Below, one piece after another: positions 26,258-35,069 of a stretch of 64,000 nucleotides of DNA (position 1 is the first letter of the stretch; each line of letters opens with the position of its first letter). The stretch comes from Burkholderia pyrrocinia (GTDB lineage Bacteria; Pseudomonadota; Gammaproteobacteria; Burkholderiales; Burkholderiaceae). Under the pieces are notes generated by a model. It made no database searches, had not been told where the DNA came from, and saw only the letters and a program-made list of their open reading frames with translations. A program made the translations under genes and the position numbers. The stretch spans positions 1,674,001-1,738,000 of the forward strand of contig NZ_CP094459.1 of NCBI RefSeq assembly GCF_022809715.1. The letters are read 5' to 3'.

Positions 26258-26760
26258 TGCAGCAGCACCATTTGACAGCCTGGCAGATGGACGCGCCGTG
26301 GCCGCGGCGCAGCCAGATCGAGCAGGATCTACGCTTGTCTCGTGGCGTCGCTGCCATCTTCAACGACGATCTGTTGCGCGAGCATCTGGCCATGCGCGGT
26401 GGCACGGTATTACACAAAGCCCACCTGGCCCCCGCCGCGCGTTACTCCGAAGACATCGACCTAGTGCTGGTCAAACCCATGGACGGGAACCAGCTTGAGC
26501 AGCATTTGCGCCGTATCCTGTCGCCCATTCTTGGGCGCCCGACGGAGCCGCTGTTCGCCAACGCCTGGCTGGCATTGCGCAATGTGGTCCGGCCGTCGCG
26601 GATTCTGCGCGTCTCCTACAAGTTCGTCCCGCTGGGTCTGCAGCGCGAGGAGACCATCAAGGTAGAGGTCAATCTCAACGAGAACGCTTCGCTGTATCCG
26701 CTGGTCGACGTCACCATGGCGACGCTGGACGATGGGCACCGCAAACAACGCGGCACGCCA
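26254..26760 (+). pseudogene. abiEii: abiEii toxin, truncated in its C-terminal half
   Basis: The first 165 or so residues are an AbiEii nucleotidyltransferase: MRGGTVLHKAH and YSEDIDLVLV give the G-G and DxD catalytic motifs, and IKVEVNLNE follows. AbiEii proteins normally run on for about 120 more residues with a conserved KLRAL/GRDLFDL helical region. That region is absent here. The frame stays open to 27702 only because it reads antisense through the ssb and DUF3158 genes, so that 482-codon product is not credible as a natural protein. The break lies at about 26745. The toxin is probably inactive or altered. Confidence 0.65.
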
Positions 26761-27060
26761 CTTCACCCGTTTGCGGCAGGCGAGAGTTCAACGGCCATCG
26801 GCTTGGGGATGCTGAGGAGCCAATGGCCGTGGCAGCGGCAAGGACACCCGCAGATCCGGATGTGCAGCGGGCCAGTGGAACGCGATGGAACTCGTTGGAG
26901 TCTTGGCGCGTCGCAGATCCGCTGCGGAGGGAAGGATCGAAAGCAGCGAAGCGATCCCACCCAACGCCATCGTGGGCTATATCCAGGTATAGCTATAGTG
27001 GTGTGTGGTAGCGGCTGCACCAATGCAGCGGCTACCGCGCATGCAGGTTACTCGCCCGCC
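26761..27060. other. Gap between truncated abiEii and ssb, no gene
   Basis: No supportable gene on either strand. A 12-bp stem with one mismatch (GGTAGC...GCTACC, about 27008-27037) lies just past the ssb stop on the minus strand, without a T-run. In related ICEs topoisomerase III and other maintenance genes follow ssb; none is present here, consistent with a deletion joined to the abiE insertion. Confidence 0.4.
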
Positions 27061-27450
27061 TTAGTCGGCCGGCGCGGAGTCCGATTTGGGCTTCATCGTG
27101 ACCGCGTCGAGCCGATACGGCAGGATGCCGATGCTGCGAGCATTGATCTTGTACGTGTGGCGCGGCTTGTCGTCGCTGTCTTGCCAGTCATCGCGCTCTT
27201 CGCGTCCGTACACGAAAACGCGCATCCTCTGCTGATAGAGCGTGCTCCAATGTTCGGCGTCCGCGTGCCAGACCTCGACCGGAGCCCAGAAGCCGCCACG
27301 GTCTTCAAAGGTGCCATCCTTGTTCGGCACTGGATTGTCGAAGTAGACGTTCAGGCGCAGCAAGCGGCGCGGCTCTTCATTGCCGTTGGGAAACTCCCGA
27401 TACTCGGGAGGCGAACCAATATTGCCTTCACCAAAAAAATGCGTGCTCAT
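27061..27450 (-). CDS. ssb: ICE single-stranded DNA-binding protein
   Basis: A 129-residue OB-fold protein of the ICE-type SSB family: MSTHFFGEGNIGSPPEYREF at the start, RVFVYGREERDDW in the middle and SIGILPYRLDAV near the end. It would coat single-stranded DNA during transfer or ICE replication. It has no acidic C-terminal DDIPF-like tail of chromosomal SSB. It lies 108 bp after the DUF3158 gene in the same direction. Confidence 0.85.
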   Translation of the reverse strand: MSTHFFGEGNIGSPPEYREFPNGNEEPRRLLRLNVYFDNPVPNKDGTFEDRGGFWAPVEVWHADAEHWSTLYQQRMRVFVYGREERDDWQDSDDKPRHTYKINARSIGILPYRLDAVTMKPKSDSAPAD

Positions 27451-27558
27451 TGTGGACTCCTTGGTGGATGGAAAATCCCGCCGCTGCGAATCAGCGATGC
27501 AGGAGGTACAGGCCGAGATGCGCCCGATTCAGTGCATAGGACGTCGAGACTGGTGCGG

Positions 27559-28098
27559 TCATGGCGACGACCTGGCTGGCGCATGGCGTTGGGCGTCTTG
27601 CTCGATCCGACGCAGGTACACCGACTCGGCATGTGCGAATTTGCTGGCGCATTCCTGTGCTTGCCGGGCCAGGCTGTGAATCAGGCTGATCTGCATGTTT
27701 AGCAGGACGCGCTGCTGCTCCAACGTGTACAAGTCGGCGACCAGCGACGCGGGGGTGGCCGGATTGACGATCAAGGTCTCCCATAACGCCACGCCCATCT
27801 TCGATCGATCGAGATTGCGCCAGCGCAAGAAGACTGTCCCTGCGCCAGTCGTCTGCTGGGCCAGTTGAACAGGCAGCAGGTTGAAGGGGTGCGCCCGCGC
27901 CCGCGCCAGCACCCGACGCTGCGCCAGGCCGATCAAGTCGCTTCTGAGCGCCTCGCACTGGCTGGCCCAGGTCGCTAGCGCTCCCTTACCTTTAAAAGGT
28001 TGTAAAAGGCCTTTTAGGTAGGTGGCCTGTTCCAGGCGCTGGAAGTCCGCTTGTTCCAGTGCAGTGACGCGGAGCGGGGAAGCGGAAGGCCGGTTCAT
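27559..28098 (-). CDS. DUF3158 family ICE protein
   Basis: A 179-residue helical protein with the family motifs YLKGLLQPFKGKG, GTVFLRWRNLDRSKMGVALWE and LLNMQISLIHSLARQAQECA. The function is unknown, but the family is confined to ICEs and sits beside ssb in the maintenance module. Its ATG overlaps the stop of the upstream arm-domain gene (ATGA at 28095-28098). Confidence 0.85.
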   Translation of the reverse strand: MNRPSASPLRVTALEQADFQRLEQATYLKGLLQPFKGKGALATWASQCEALRSDLIGLAQRRVLARARAHPFNLLPVQLAQQTTGAGTVFLRWRNLDRSKMGVALWETLIVNPATPASLVADLYTLEQQRVLLNMQISLIHSLARQAQECASKFAHAESVYLRRIEQDAQRHAPARSSP

Positions 28099-28340
28099 GC
28101 TGGCTCATCCTCGTCGTCGCCGGCTGAGGGCGCGGCATCCTCAGCGCCAGCCGTCGCGTTGGCTGCGTCGTTGCTGCTGCTATCCGGTTCGGTGTCGCGG
28201 CTACCCTCGAAGCGAAACCGGAAGTGCCAGTACTTGCGGGCATCCGTCGTAACCCACAAGAATAGGCCGTTGCCGTCAGAGAGTCCGTAGGGCTTTGTTC
28301 GCGGCTTGGCTGCCTGGACCTGTAATGCTGTCAGTGCCAT
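28095..28340 (-). CDS. Free-standing integrase arm-type DNA-binding domain (DUF4102-like)
   Basis: An 81-residue protein. Residues 1-48 match the N-terminal arm-binding domain of P4-type tyrosine integrases: LTALQVQAAKPRTKPYGLSDG, then NGLFLWVTTDARKYWHFRFRFEG. Instead of the core-binding and catalytic domains it ends in an acidic low-complexity tail. Arm-type octamer repeats lie immediately upstream, and AAGGAG precedes the start. ATGA overlap with DUF3158 argues for continued translation. It is either an integrase remnant or an excision regulator derived from one. Confidence 0.7.
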   Translation of the reverse strand: MALTALQVQAAKPRTKPYGLSDGNGLFLWVTTDARKYWHFRFRFEGSRDTEPDSSSNDAANATAGAEDAAPSAGDDEDEPA

Positions 28341-28342
28341 CT

Positions 28343-28390
28343 GAGTACATCTCCTTACATCGAACTTTCAATGTACTCAAAAATGTACTC
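28343..28390. repeat. Three GAGTACAT octamers, probable integrase arm-type sites
   Basis: Two direct copies, ATGTACTC at 28371-28378 and 28383-28390, and one inverted copy, GAGTACAT at 28343-28350. They lie between the tRNA-Leu 3' end and the arm-domain gene start. Position and repetition fit binding sites for the integrase arm domain, which would also allow control of that gene. Confidence 0.55.
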
Positions 28391-28434
28391 GTTTGCAGGT
28401 GGCTTTGGGCGGAACTCGGAAGGCGTCAGAAAAC

Positions 28435-28460
28435 AAAAAAGCCCGCAGTGGCGGGCTTTT
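28435..28460 (-). terminator. Rho-independent terminator downstream of tRNA-Leu
   Basis: Perfect 6-bp stem GCCCGC/GCGGGC (28441-28446, 28451-28456) with loop AGTG, flanked by A and T runs on both sides, so it can act in both directions. It lies about 45 bp past the 3' end of tRNA-Leu. Confidence 0.8.
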
Positions 28461-28503
28461 CTGAGGGTCAGAGGACTTCGTTGGAAGTCTCTGGAAGTAT
28501 AAG

Positions 28504-28590
28504 TGGTGCCCAGGAGAGGACTCGAACCTCCACGATGTTGCCACCGCTAGGACCTGAACCTAGTGCGTCTACCAATTCCGCCACCTGGGC
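28504..28590 (-). tRNA. tRNA-Leu(CAG), ICE attachment site
   Basis: An 87-nt class II tRNA on the minus strand from GCCCAGGTGG at 28590 to an encoded CCA at 28504-28506. The anticodon loop TTCAGGT gives anticodon CAG, and the long variable arm and T-arm GGTTCGAGTCC are present. The ICE begins directly at its 3' end, so the attachment core should include the T-arm/acceptor end. Confidence 0.95.
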
Positions 28591-28839
28591 ACGTTTTGCA
28601 GTAGCTGCTTGCTGCAAAGAAGCGAAATTATAGCGCCCCAATTATTCGTGTCAACACTTTTTTGCGATGCATCGCAAACCGGCCGCCGTCGCGCTCGCCC
28701 GCGGCATTCCCGTCATTTGGCGACACAGGCGGGTGATAGAATGACCCGCCGCCGTCAATATAGAACTGTCTGACGGACACCTCTATGTTGATGCCGTGCA
28801 CCATCAGTCAACGCAACGAGAACAATCATCGACAAACCC

Positions 28840-31323
28840 TTGAGCAAATATCCGTACCCCATTCCGAGCCGTGAAGAAATTCTCGGCGTGCTGCGTACGA
28901 GCGATGCGCCGCTGGCTGCCAACGACATCGCCGAAGCACTGTCGATCAAGCGTCAGGAGCGCGAAGGGTTCTTCCGGCGTGTCGCCGCGATGGAGCGCGA
29001 CGGCCAGATCCGCCTCGACAAGCGCGGCCACTACCAGTTGACCCATCCGTCGAACTTCGTCGCCGGGCGCGTGCAGGGGCATCGCGACGGCTACGGGTTC
29101 GTGATCCGCGACGACGGCCAGGACGACCTGTTCTTGCCGAACGGCGAAATGCAGAAGGTGATGCACAACGATCGCGTGCTCGCGCGAATCGTCGGCTACG
29201 ATCGCCGCGGCCGGCCGGAAGGGCATGTCGTCGAAGTCACCGAGCGCGCGAACAAGCGCGTGATCGGCCGCCTGCTCAACGAGAACGGTGCGCTGATCGT
29301 CGCGCCGGAAGACAAGCGCATCGGCCACGACATCCTGATCACGCAGAACGTGAAGAAGGCGAAGGTCGGGCAGGTCGTCGTCGTCGAGCTGACCGATTTC
29401 CCGAGCCGTCATTCGCAGCCGCTCGGCCGTGTCGTCGAAGTGCTCGGCGACATCGACGATCCGGGCATGGAAATCGAAATCGCGGTGCGCAAGTACGGCG
29501 TGCCGCATGAATTCAGCCAGCCGGCGCTCGACGAAGCCGCCGCGCTGCCCGACAAGGTACGGCCGGCCGACCTGCGTTTCCGTGTCGACCTGCGCGACGT
29601 GCCGCTCGTGACGATCGACGGCGAGGACGCCCGCGACTTCGACGACGCCGTCTACTGCGAGCCGGTCAAGGTCGGTCGCGGCGACGGCTTCCGGCTGATC
29701 GTCGCGATCGCCGACGTGTCGTACTACGTACAGCCGGGCAATGGGCTCGACGCCGACGCGCTCGAGCGCAGCACGTCGGTCTATTTCCCGCGCCGCGTGA
29801 TCCCGATGCTGCCGGAGAAGCTGTCGAACGGCCTGTGCTCGCTGAACCCGCAGGTCGACCGCTGCGTGCTCGCGTGCGACATGGTGATCACTGCGCGCGG
29901 CGAGATCAAGGCGTACCAGTTCTATCCGGCCGTGATCCATTCGGCTGCGCGCCTTACGTATACCGAAGTGGCGGCCGTGCTGTCGAACACGAAGGGGCCG
30001 GAGGCCGCACGCCGCGCGGAGCTGCTGCCGCACCTGCAGAACCTGTACGGCGTCTACAAGTCGCTGTTCGCCGCACGGCAGAAGCGCGGCGCGATCGACT
30101 TCGATACGACCGAGACCTACATCGTCTGCAACTCGCAGGGCAAGATCGAGCAAATCGTGCCGCGCCAGCGCAACGATGCGCACAAGCTGATCGAGGAATG
30201 CATGCTGGCCGCGAACGTCTGCGCGGCCGACTTCCTGAAGCGCAACAAGCATCCGGGCCTGTACCGCGTGCACGCGGGGCCGACACCCGAGAAGCTCGAG
30301 AACCTGCGCGCGTTCCTGCGCGGCATGGGCCTGTCGCTCGGCGGCGGCGACAAGCCGCATGCAAGCGACTACGCGGCGCTGATGGCGCAGATCCGCGACC
30401 GGCCCGACGCGCAGATGCTGCAGCCGATGCTGCTGCGTTCGATGCAGCAGGCCGTCTACAGCCCGGACAACATCGGCCACTTCGGTCTTGCGTACGAGGC
30501 GTATGCGCACTTCACGAGCCCGATCCGTCGTTATCCCGACCTGCTCACGCACCGTGCGATCTATTCGATCCTGTCCGGCAAGAAGTACGTGCCGAAGGCG
30601 CCGGAGGGCTTCGAGCTGAACACCGCGCTGTCGCCGCGCGCCCGCGCGATGCAGCAGGCCGACGACGAAGCGCGCAACCGCTCGCGCTCGAACACGGCGA
30701 TCTGGGAAGAGCTCGGCCTGCATTGCTCGGCGAACGAGCGGCGTGCGGACGAAGCGTCGCGCGACGTCGAGGCATGGCTCAAGTGCTACTTCATGCGCGA
30801 CAAGCTCGGCGAGGAGTACGGCGGGATGGTGAACGGCGTCACGTCGTTCGGCATCTTCGTGCAGCTCGACACGCTGTTCATCGAAGGGCTCGTGCACGTC
30901 ACGGAACTCGGCTCGGACTACTTCCAGTACGACGAGATCAAGAACGAGCTGCGCGGCGAACGGACGGGCATCCGCTATCGCCTGTCGGACCGCGTGCGCG
31001 TGCAGGTGAGCCGCGTCGATCTCGACGCGCGCAAGATCGATTTCCGCCTCGTCCGCGATACGCCGGTGAAGGCACCGCGCCCGTCGCCCGCGCCGGCTGC
31101 CGCGGGTGCCGGTGTCGATCGCAACGGCCCGCGCGTACGCGCGCTGCCGCCGGCGGAGGAGTTCGCGCCGCGTCGCAAGAAGGCCGCGAGCGCGCCGAGC
31201 GTCGCGGTGAAGGAGGCGCAGGCCGCACGTGCCGCCGCGAAGAAGAAGGGCAGCGGCGGTGGCACTGGCGGTGCGGCGGCGAAACCGACTGCGAAGAAGC
31301 CGCGCGCCCGCAAGAAGTATTGA
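28840..31323 (+). CDS. rnr: Ribonuclease R
   Basis: An 827-residue 3'-5' exoribonuclease that degrades structured RNA and trims rRNA. N-terminal winged helix at residues 1-65, cold-shock domains to about 250, RNB catalytic domain with DARDFDDAV (metal-binding Asp cluster at about 265-275), and an S1 domain at about 660-745 (VTSFGIFVQL). The tail is Ala/Lys-rich and basic, as in other RNase R proteins. The start is a TTG at 28840: the ATG at 28784 is in another frame and the first residues SKYPYPIPSREE are conserved. Confidence 0.95.
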   Translation: MSKYPYPIPSREEILGVLRTSDAPLAANDIAEALSIKRQEREGFFRRVAAMERDGQIRLDKRGHYQLTHPSNFVAGRVQGHRDGYGFVIRDDGQDDLFLPNGEMQKVMHNDRVLARIVGYDRRGRPEGHVVEVTERANKRVIGRLLNENGALIVAPEDKRIGHDILITQNVKKAKVGQVVVVELTDFPSRHSQPLGRVVEVLGDIDDPGMEIEIAVRKYGVPHEFSQPALDEAAALPDKVRPADLRFRVDLRDVPLVTIDGEDARDFDDAVYCEPVKVGRGDGFRLIVAIADVSYYVQPGNGLDADALERSTSVYFPRRVIPMLPEKLSNGLCSLNPQVDRCVLACDMVITARGEIKAYQFYPAVIHSAARLTYTEVAAVLSNTKGPEAARRAELLPHLQNLYGVYKSLFAARQKRGAIDFDTTETYIVCNSQGKIEQIVPRQRNDAHKLIEECMLAANVCAADFLKRNKHPGLYRVHAGPTPEKLENLRAFLRGMGLSLGGGDKPHASDYAALMAQIRDRPDAQMLQPMLLRSMQQAVYSPDNIGHFGLAYEAYAHFTSPIRRYPDLLTHRAIYSILSGKKYVPKAPEGFELNTALSPRARAMQQADDEARNRSRSNTAIWEELGLHCSANERRADEASRDVEAWLKCYFMRDKLGEEYGGMVNGVTSFGIFVQLDTLFIEGLVHVTELGSDYFQYDEIKNELRGERTGIRYRLSDRVRVQVSRVDLDARKIDFRLVRDTPVKAPRPSPAPAAAGAGVDRNGPRVRALPPAEEFAPRRKKAASAPSVAVKEAQAARAAAKKKGSGGGTGGAAAKPTAKKPRARKKY

Positions 31324-31471
31324 GCGTTCGGGGCGGCGCATGCGCACGCCCTGCAGTATCGAGAGACGCCGCGTCACCGGTCATCGGCCGGCAACGCGGC
31401 GCTTTCCTTTTCCATGGATCGCGGCTGCGCGCGTCGCGCGGCCGCACGTTTGATCGAAGGTTGTTCCAGTC

Positions 31472-32215
31472 ATGTCACGTCTGAAGGTTCTTTACGGTTT
31501 TCATGCGGTGACCGCACGTTTGCGGCACGATGCATCGACGGTTGCGGAGGTGCTGTACGACCAGACGCGCCGCGACCGCCGCATGCAGGACTTCCTGCAC
31601 ACCGCGAAGGAAGCGGGCGTGCGGCTGATCGCGGCCGACGAAACGCGCCTGTGGGGCCTCGCCCATACCGAGCGTCACCAGGGCGTCGTCGCGCGTGTCG
31701 AGGACGTGCCGCTCGCGCAGAACCTGTCCGAGCTGCTCGACGGCATCCAGGGCCCCGCGCTGCTGCTCGTGCTCGACGGCGTCACCGATCCGCACAACCT
31801 CGGCGCGTGCCTGCGCGTTGCCGATTCGGCCGGCGCGCACGCGGTGATCGCGCCGCGCGACCGTGCGGTCGGCCTGAACGCGACCGCGGCCAAGGTGGCG
31901 AGCGGCGCGGCCGATACGGTGCCGTACATCACGGTGACGAACCTCGCACGCGCGCTGCGCGAGCTGAAGGAAGCCGGCGTGTGGATCATCGGCACGTCGG
32001 ACGAGGCGTCGGCGACGCTCTACGATACGAAGCTCGACGGCCCCGTCGCGCTCGTGATGGGCGCGGAAGGCGAAGGCATGCGCCGGCTCACGCGCGACAC
32101 CTGCGACGAGGTGATGAGCATCCCGATGGCCGGCAGCGTGGAAAGCCTGAACGTGTCGGTCGCAAGCGGCGTGTGCCTGTACGAAGCCGTGCGCCAGCGG
32201 CGCGTGAAGGGCTGA
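31472..32215 (+). CDS. rlmB: 23S rRNA (guanosine-2'-O-)-methyltransferase RlmB
   Basis: A 247-residue SpoU-family (SPOUT) methyltransferase that modifies G2251 of 23S rRNA. N-terminal L30-like substrate-binding domain (residues 1-75). SpoU motif 1 is [20 protein letters not shown], motif 2 VMGAEGEGM and motif 3 [15 protein letters not shown], giving the trefoil knot that binds S-adenosylmethionine. Encoded 148 bp after rnr, a conserved pairing. Confidence 0.95.
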   Translation: MSRLKVLYGFHAVTARLRHDASTVAEVLYDQTRRDRRMQDFLHTAKEAGVRLIAADETRLWGLAHTERHQGVVARVEDVPLAQNLSELLDGIQGPALLLVLDGVTDPHNLGACLRVADSAGAHAVIAPRDRAVGLNATAAKVASGAADTVPYITVTNLARALRELKEAGVWIIGTSDEASATLYDTKLDGPVALVMGAEGEGMRRLTRDTCDEVMSIPMAGSVESLNVSVASGVCLYEAVRQRRVKG

Positions 32216-32312
32216 CACATCCTGTCTCGCGCAATATGCGCGTGCCTGGCATGACCCGAACGACGCGTGCCGCGATGCGATGCGGCACGCGGTTCTCCGG
32301 AACTCGCGACCG

Positions 32313-33185
32313 ATGACCCTGTTTCGCCTCGGCGCATCATGCGCCGTGCTATGCCTGCTGGCTGCCTGCACGTCGCCGTCGCTCGTCGAACGCGGCACCT
32401 ACTACGCCGACACGAGCCTGGATGCGCGCGGCGCCGATTCGCGGATCCGCTTTCTCGTGATGCATTACACCGAAAGCGACGAAGCGAAGTCGCTGCGCAC
32501 GCTGACGGGCGATTCGGTCAGCGTGCATTACGTCGTGCCGCCGCAGCCGCGCATCGAACACGGGATGCCCGTCGTCTACCAGCTCGTTCCGGAATCGATG
32601 CGCGCATGGCACGCGGGCGTCAGCGAGTGGCAGGGCGCGACCGAATTGAACGCGGCGTCGATCGGCATCGAAAACGTGAACCGCGGGCCGCTCGATCCGC
32701 AGAATCGCACCTGGCAGCCGTATTCGCCCGAACAGATCGATGCGTTGATCCGCCTGTCGAAGGACATCGTCGTACGCTACGCGATCCCGCCGACACGCGT
32801 GGTCGGGCACAGCGACATCGCGCCGCAACGCAAGATCGATCCGGGTCCGCTGTTCCCGTGGCATGCGCTCGCACTGGCCGGCGTCGGCGCATGGCCGGAC
32901 GATGCGACCGTGGCTGCCCGGCTCGGCGGCCGCGATCCGCACGCGTTGGTCGACGTGCGCGAACTGCAGCTCAAGCTCGCGCGCTACGGCTACGACGTGC
33001 CGACCGACGGCGTGCTCGACGCGCGCACGCGGCGCGTATTCGCGGCGTTCCAGATGCATTTCCGTCCGTCCGACTATGCGGGCAATCCGGACGCCGAAAG
33101 CGACGCGATCGCCCAGGCGTTGCTCGACAAATACTTCCCCGGCACGCCGCCGGCGGACAGCGCGCCCGCGGCGGTCGCACCCTGA
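32313..33185 (+). CDS. N-acetylmuramoyl-L-alanine amidase lipoprotein, AmiD-like
   Basis: A 290-residue outer-membrane lipoprotein: signal and lipobox LLAACTS (Cys at about residue 19). The amidase_2 domain has zinc ligands in FLVMHYTES and [19 protein letters not shown]-terminal peptidoglycan-binding helix bundle follows ([19 protein letters not shown]). It cleaves the amide bond between MurNAc and the peptide during wall recycling. The ATG at 32313 is chosen because the signal peptide begins there. Confidence 0.9.
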   Translation: MTLFRLGASCAVLCLLAACTSPSLVERGTYYADTSLDARGADSRIRFLVMHYTESDEAKSLRTLTGDSVSVHYVVPPQPRIEHGMPVVYQLVPESMRAWHAGVSEWQGATELNAASIGIENVNRGPLDPQNRTWQPYSPEQIDALIRLSKDIVVRYAIPPTRVVGHSDIAPQRKIDPGPLFPWHALALAGVGAWPDDATVAARLGGRDPHALVDVRELQLKLARYGYDVPTDGVLDARTRRVFAAFQMHFRPSDYAGNPDAESDAIAQALLDKYFPGTPPADSAPAAVAP

Positions 33186-33276
33186 ACGCACGGCGCATCG
33201 CGCGCCGAAAAACGCGGGCCGTCATCCGAGTCCGGTAAACTGGCGGTTTTCCGCAATCCCACAGCATTACCACGCC

Positions 33277-33978
33277 ATGACTCAAGACGAACTCAAACGC
33301 CTCGTCGGCCAGGCCGCCGCCGATTACGTGATCCAGAACGTGCCGGAAGGCGCCGTGATCGGCGTCGGCACCGGCTCGACCGCCAACTGCTTCATCGACG
33401 CACTCGCCGTCGTCAAGTCGCGCTATCGCGGCGCCGTGTCGAGTTCCGTCGCCACGACCGAACGCCTGAAATCGCACGGCATCAAGGTGTTCGACCTGAA
33501 CGAGGTCGACTCGCTGCAGGTGTACGTCGACGGCGCCGACGAGATCGACGCGAGCGGCGCGATGATCAAGGGCGGCGGCGGCGCGCTCACGCGCGAGAAG
33601 ATCGTCGCGTCGGTGGCCGACACGTTCGTCTGCATCGCCGACGCCAGCAAGCGCGTGCCGGTGCTCGGTGCGTTCCCGCTGCCGATCGAGGTCGTGCCGA
33701 TGGCGCGCACGGCGATCGGCCGGCGCGTGACCGCGCTCGGCGGCGTGCCCGTGCTGCGCGTGACGAAGGACGGCGCACCGTACATCACGGACAACGGCAA
33801 CGAGATCATCGACGTGAAGGGGCTGCAGATCGCCGATCCGCGCGGCTTCGAAGCGCAGGTGAACGGATGGCCGGGCGTCGTGACCGTCGGGTTGTTTGCC
33901 GAGCGCGGCGCGAATCTGTGCTTGCTCGGCACGGAAAACGGCGTTGAAACGATCGTTTATTCGGCCGAATCGAGTTGA
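33277..33978 (+). CDS. rpiA: Ribose-5-phosphate isomerase A
   Basis: A 233-residue enzyme interconverting ribose 5-phosphate and ribulose 5-phosphate in the pentose phosphate pathway. Motifs [11 protein letters not shown] (phosphate binding), VDGADEID and [12 protein letters not shown], with catalytic Glu in REK, are complete. The start is the ATG at 33277; a longer in-frame extension overlaps the amidase gene and is not credible. Followed by a strong terminator. Confidence 0.95.
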   Translation: MTQDELKRLVGQAAADYVIQNVPEGAVIGVGTGSTANCFIDALAVVKSRYRGAVSSSVATTERLKSHGIKVFDLNEVDSLQVYVDGADEIDASGAMIKGGGGALTREKIVASVADTFVCIADASKRVPVLGAFPLPIEVVPMARTAIGRRVTALGGVPVLRVTKDGAPYITDNGNEIIDVKGLQIADPRGFEAQVNGWPGVVTVGLFAERGANLCLLGTENGVETIVYSAESS

Positions 33979-34047
33979 ATGAGAAGCAGTCCGTAACGGT
34001 GTCAGGGACCCGTAATGGATTGCATGTTTAAATCTTGTGGAAATCGT

Positions 34048-34084
34048 GGCCCGGCAGGCGCAGCGCGCTTCCCGGGCCTTTTTT
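34048..34084 (+). terminator. Rho-independent terminator of rpiA
   Basis: Stem GGCCCGG (34048-34054) / CCGGGCC (34072-34078) with an inner G/C-rich stretch, then six Ts at 34079-34084. About 70 bp after the rpiA stop. Confidence 0.85.
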
Positions 34085-34251
34085 GTAGCCTTATAAATCA
34101 CCCCGTCAAAAAGAGGGATAACCCTGTCAGGTGTTTACCAGATAGCGAAATATCCTCGAACTCATCAACTTATAGATCATAAGAACAGTAGTAACCAGGG
34201 CCGGCGGAACTGCGGAGCAGGTGTTCGCAAATCGACGCACGGGGAGGTGTC

Positions 34252-34968
34252 ATGGAGCAGGGCAAAGACCGGTCACTGGTCGCCAAAGTGATGGATGGGC
34301 TTGTCTCGGGTATCGTCGAAGACAAGTACGGCGGCATCTTGCCGCCACAGGACGTGCTGTCGAAAGAATTCGACGTGAGTCGCACGGTGATGCGGGAAGC
34401 GTTGTCGATGTTGCTAGCGCGCGACATGCTGGACGTGCGGCCGAAAGTCGGCACGCGCGTGCGGCCGATGCGCGACTGGCGAATGATCGATGAAGACGTC
34501 GTGAGCTGGCGATTTCGGGCAAAACCCGATCCGCAGTTCATGCGCGACGTCATCGAATTTCGAATGCTGATCGAACCGCGCGCGACCGCGCAGGCGGCGG
34601 TGCGTGCGACCGCGGCCGACATCGCGGGGATCCGTGAAGCGTTCGATGCGTTCAAGGTGCTGCAGCCCGGCGATCCCGGCTACGACACGGCGGACGAGTT
34701 GCTGCACACGCGGATCGTGCAGGCGAGCGGCAACCAGTTCTTCCAGCAGATGGCGGCGATCGTGCGTGGGGCGGTGCGTCTCGTGAATCCGCGCGTCGTG
34801 CAGAAGGAAGGCGCGCACGAGATCGCGGTGAAGGCGCATGCGCGTGTCGTCGATGCGATCGAACGGCGCGATCCGCGCGAAGCCGAAGCGGCCTCGCTCG
34901 CGCTGATCGATTTCAGCGCCGACGAGATCTCGCGCGATTTCTCCGTCGACGTGCCCATGCGCGCCTGA
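34252..34968 (+). CDS. FadR/DgoR-type GntR-family regulator
   Basis: A 238-residue transcription factor with an N-terminal winged helix (recognition helix around SKEFDVSRTVMREAL) and a C-terminal FCD ligand-binding domain (FRMLIEPRATAQAAVRAT onward) that usually binds an organic acid or sugar acid through a metal site. The ligand is unknown. The following Gfo/Idh oxidoreductase, same strand and 100 bp away, is a plausible target (inference). AGGGCCGG and GGGGAGG occur in the leader, the latter serving as ribosome-binding site. Confidence 0.88.
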   Translation: MEQGKDRSLVAKVMDGLVSGIVEDKYGGILPPQDVLSKEFDVSRTVMREALSMLLARDMLDVRPKVGTRVRPMRDWRMIDEDVVSWRFRAKPDPQFMRDVIEFRMLIEPRATAQAAVRATAADIAGIREAFDAFKVLQPGDPGYDTADELLHTRIVQASGNQFFQQMAAIVRGAVRLVNPRVVQKEGAHEIAVKAHARVVDAIERRDPREAEAASLALIDFSADEISRDFSVDVPMRA

Positions 34969-35069
34969 ACCTGCTCGCGTCGCTCATCCGTGTGCCGGCG
35001 AGCCGTTTATCATGACGGCCGGTCGGCAGCGTGCCGGCCACCGTCATACGACCGACACGGAAGATCAGG

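Larger units (their letters stand above)
1..28504. mobile_element. ICE of the PFGI-1/ICEHin1056 (MPF-G) type, tRNA-Leu end
   Basis: A contiguous set of conjugation genes of the PFL_46xx/47xx families fills 1.6-25.2 kb. It is bounded on the right by the 3' end of a tRNA-Leu gene, a classic attachment site. Integrase-type arm repeats and an integrase arm domain lie next to that tRNA, as in P4-type integration. The left end is outside the window, so the second att repeat cannot be seen. TraG, relaxase, topoisomerase III, ParA/ParB and a complete integrase are absent from the visible part. The element may be degenerate here, or these genes may lie further left. Cargo blocks at 97-1296 and 4551-9336 differ from the transfer genes in base and codon use. 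Confidence 0.9.

Noticed and set aside
27008..27037. Hairpin after ssb as an intrinsic terminator
   Set aside because: The stem has a mismatch and no T-run follows on the minus strand.
26254..27702. A 482-residue product running from abiEii through ssb and DUF3158 in antisense
   Set aside because: Only the first 165 or so residues are AbiEii-like; the rest overlaps two conserved ICE genes on the other strand.
28504..28530. A second copy of the tRNA-Leu 3' end as the other ICE attachment repeat
   Set aside because: No second copy was found inside the window; it should lie beyond the left edge.
28804..31377. An 857-codon open frame antisense to rnr
   Set aside because: It mirrors the codon bias of the conserved rnr gene, has no recognisable domain and is His/Arg/Val/Ala-rich, as antisense shadows of GC-rich genes are.
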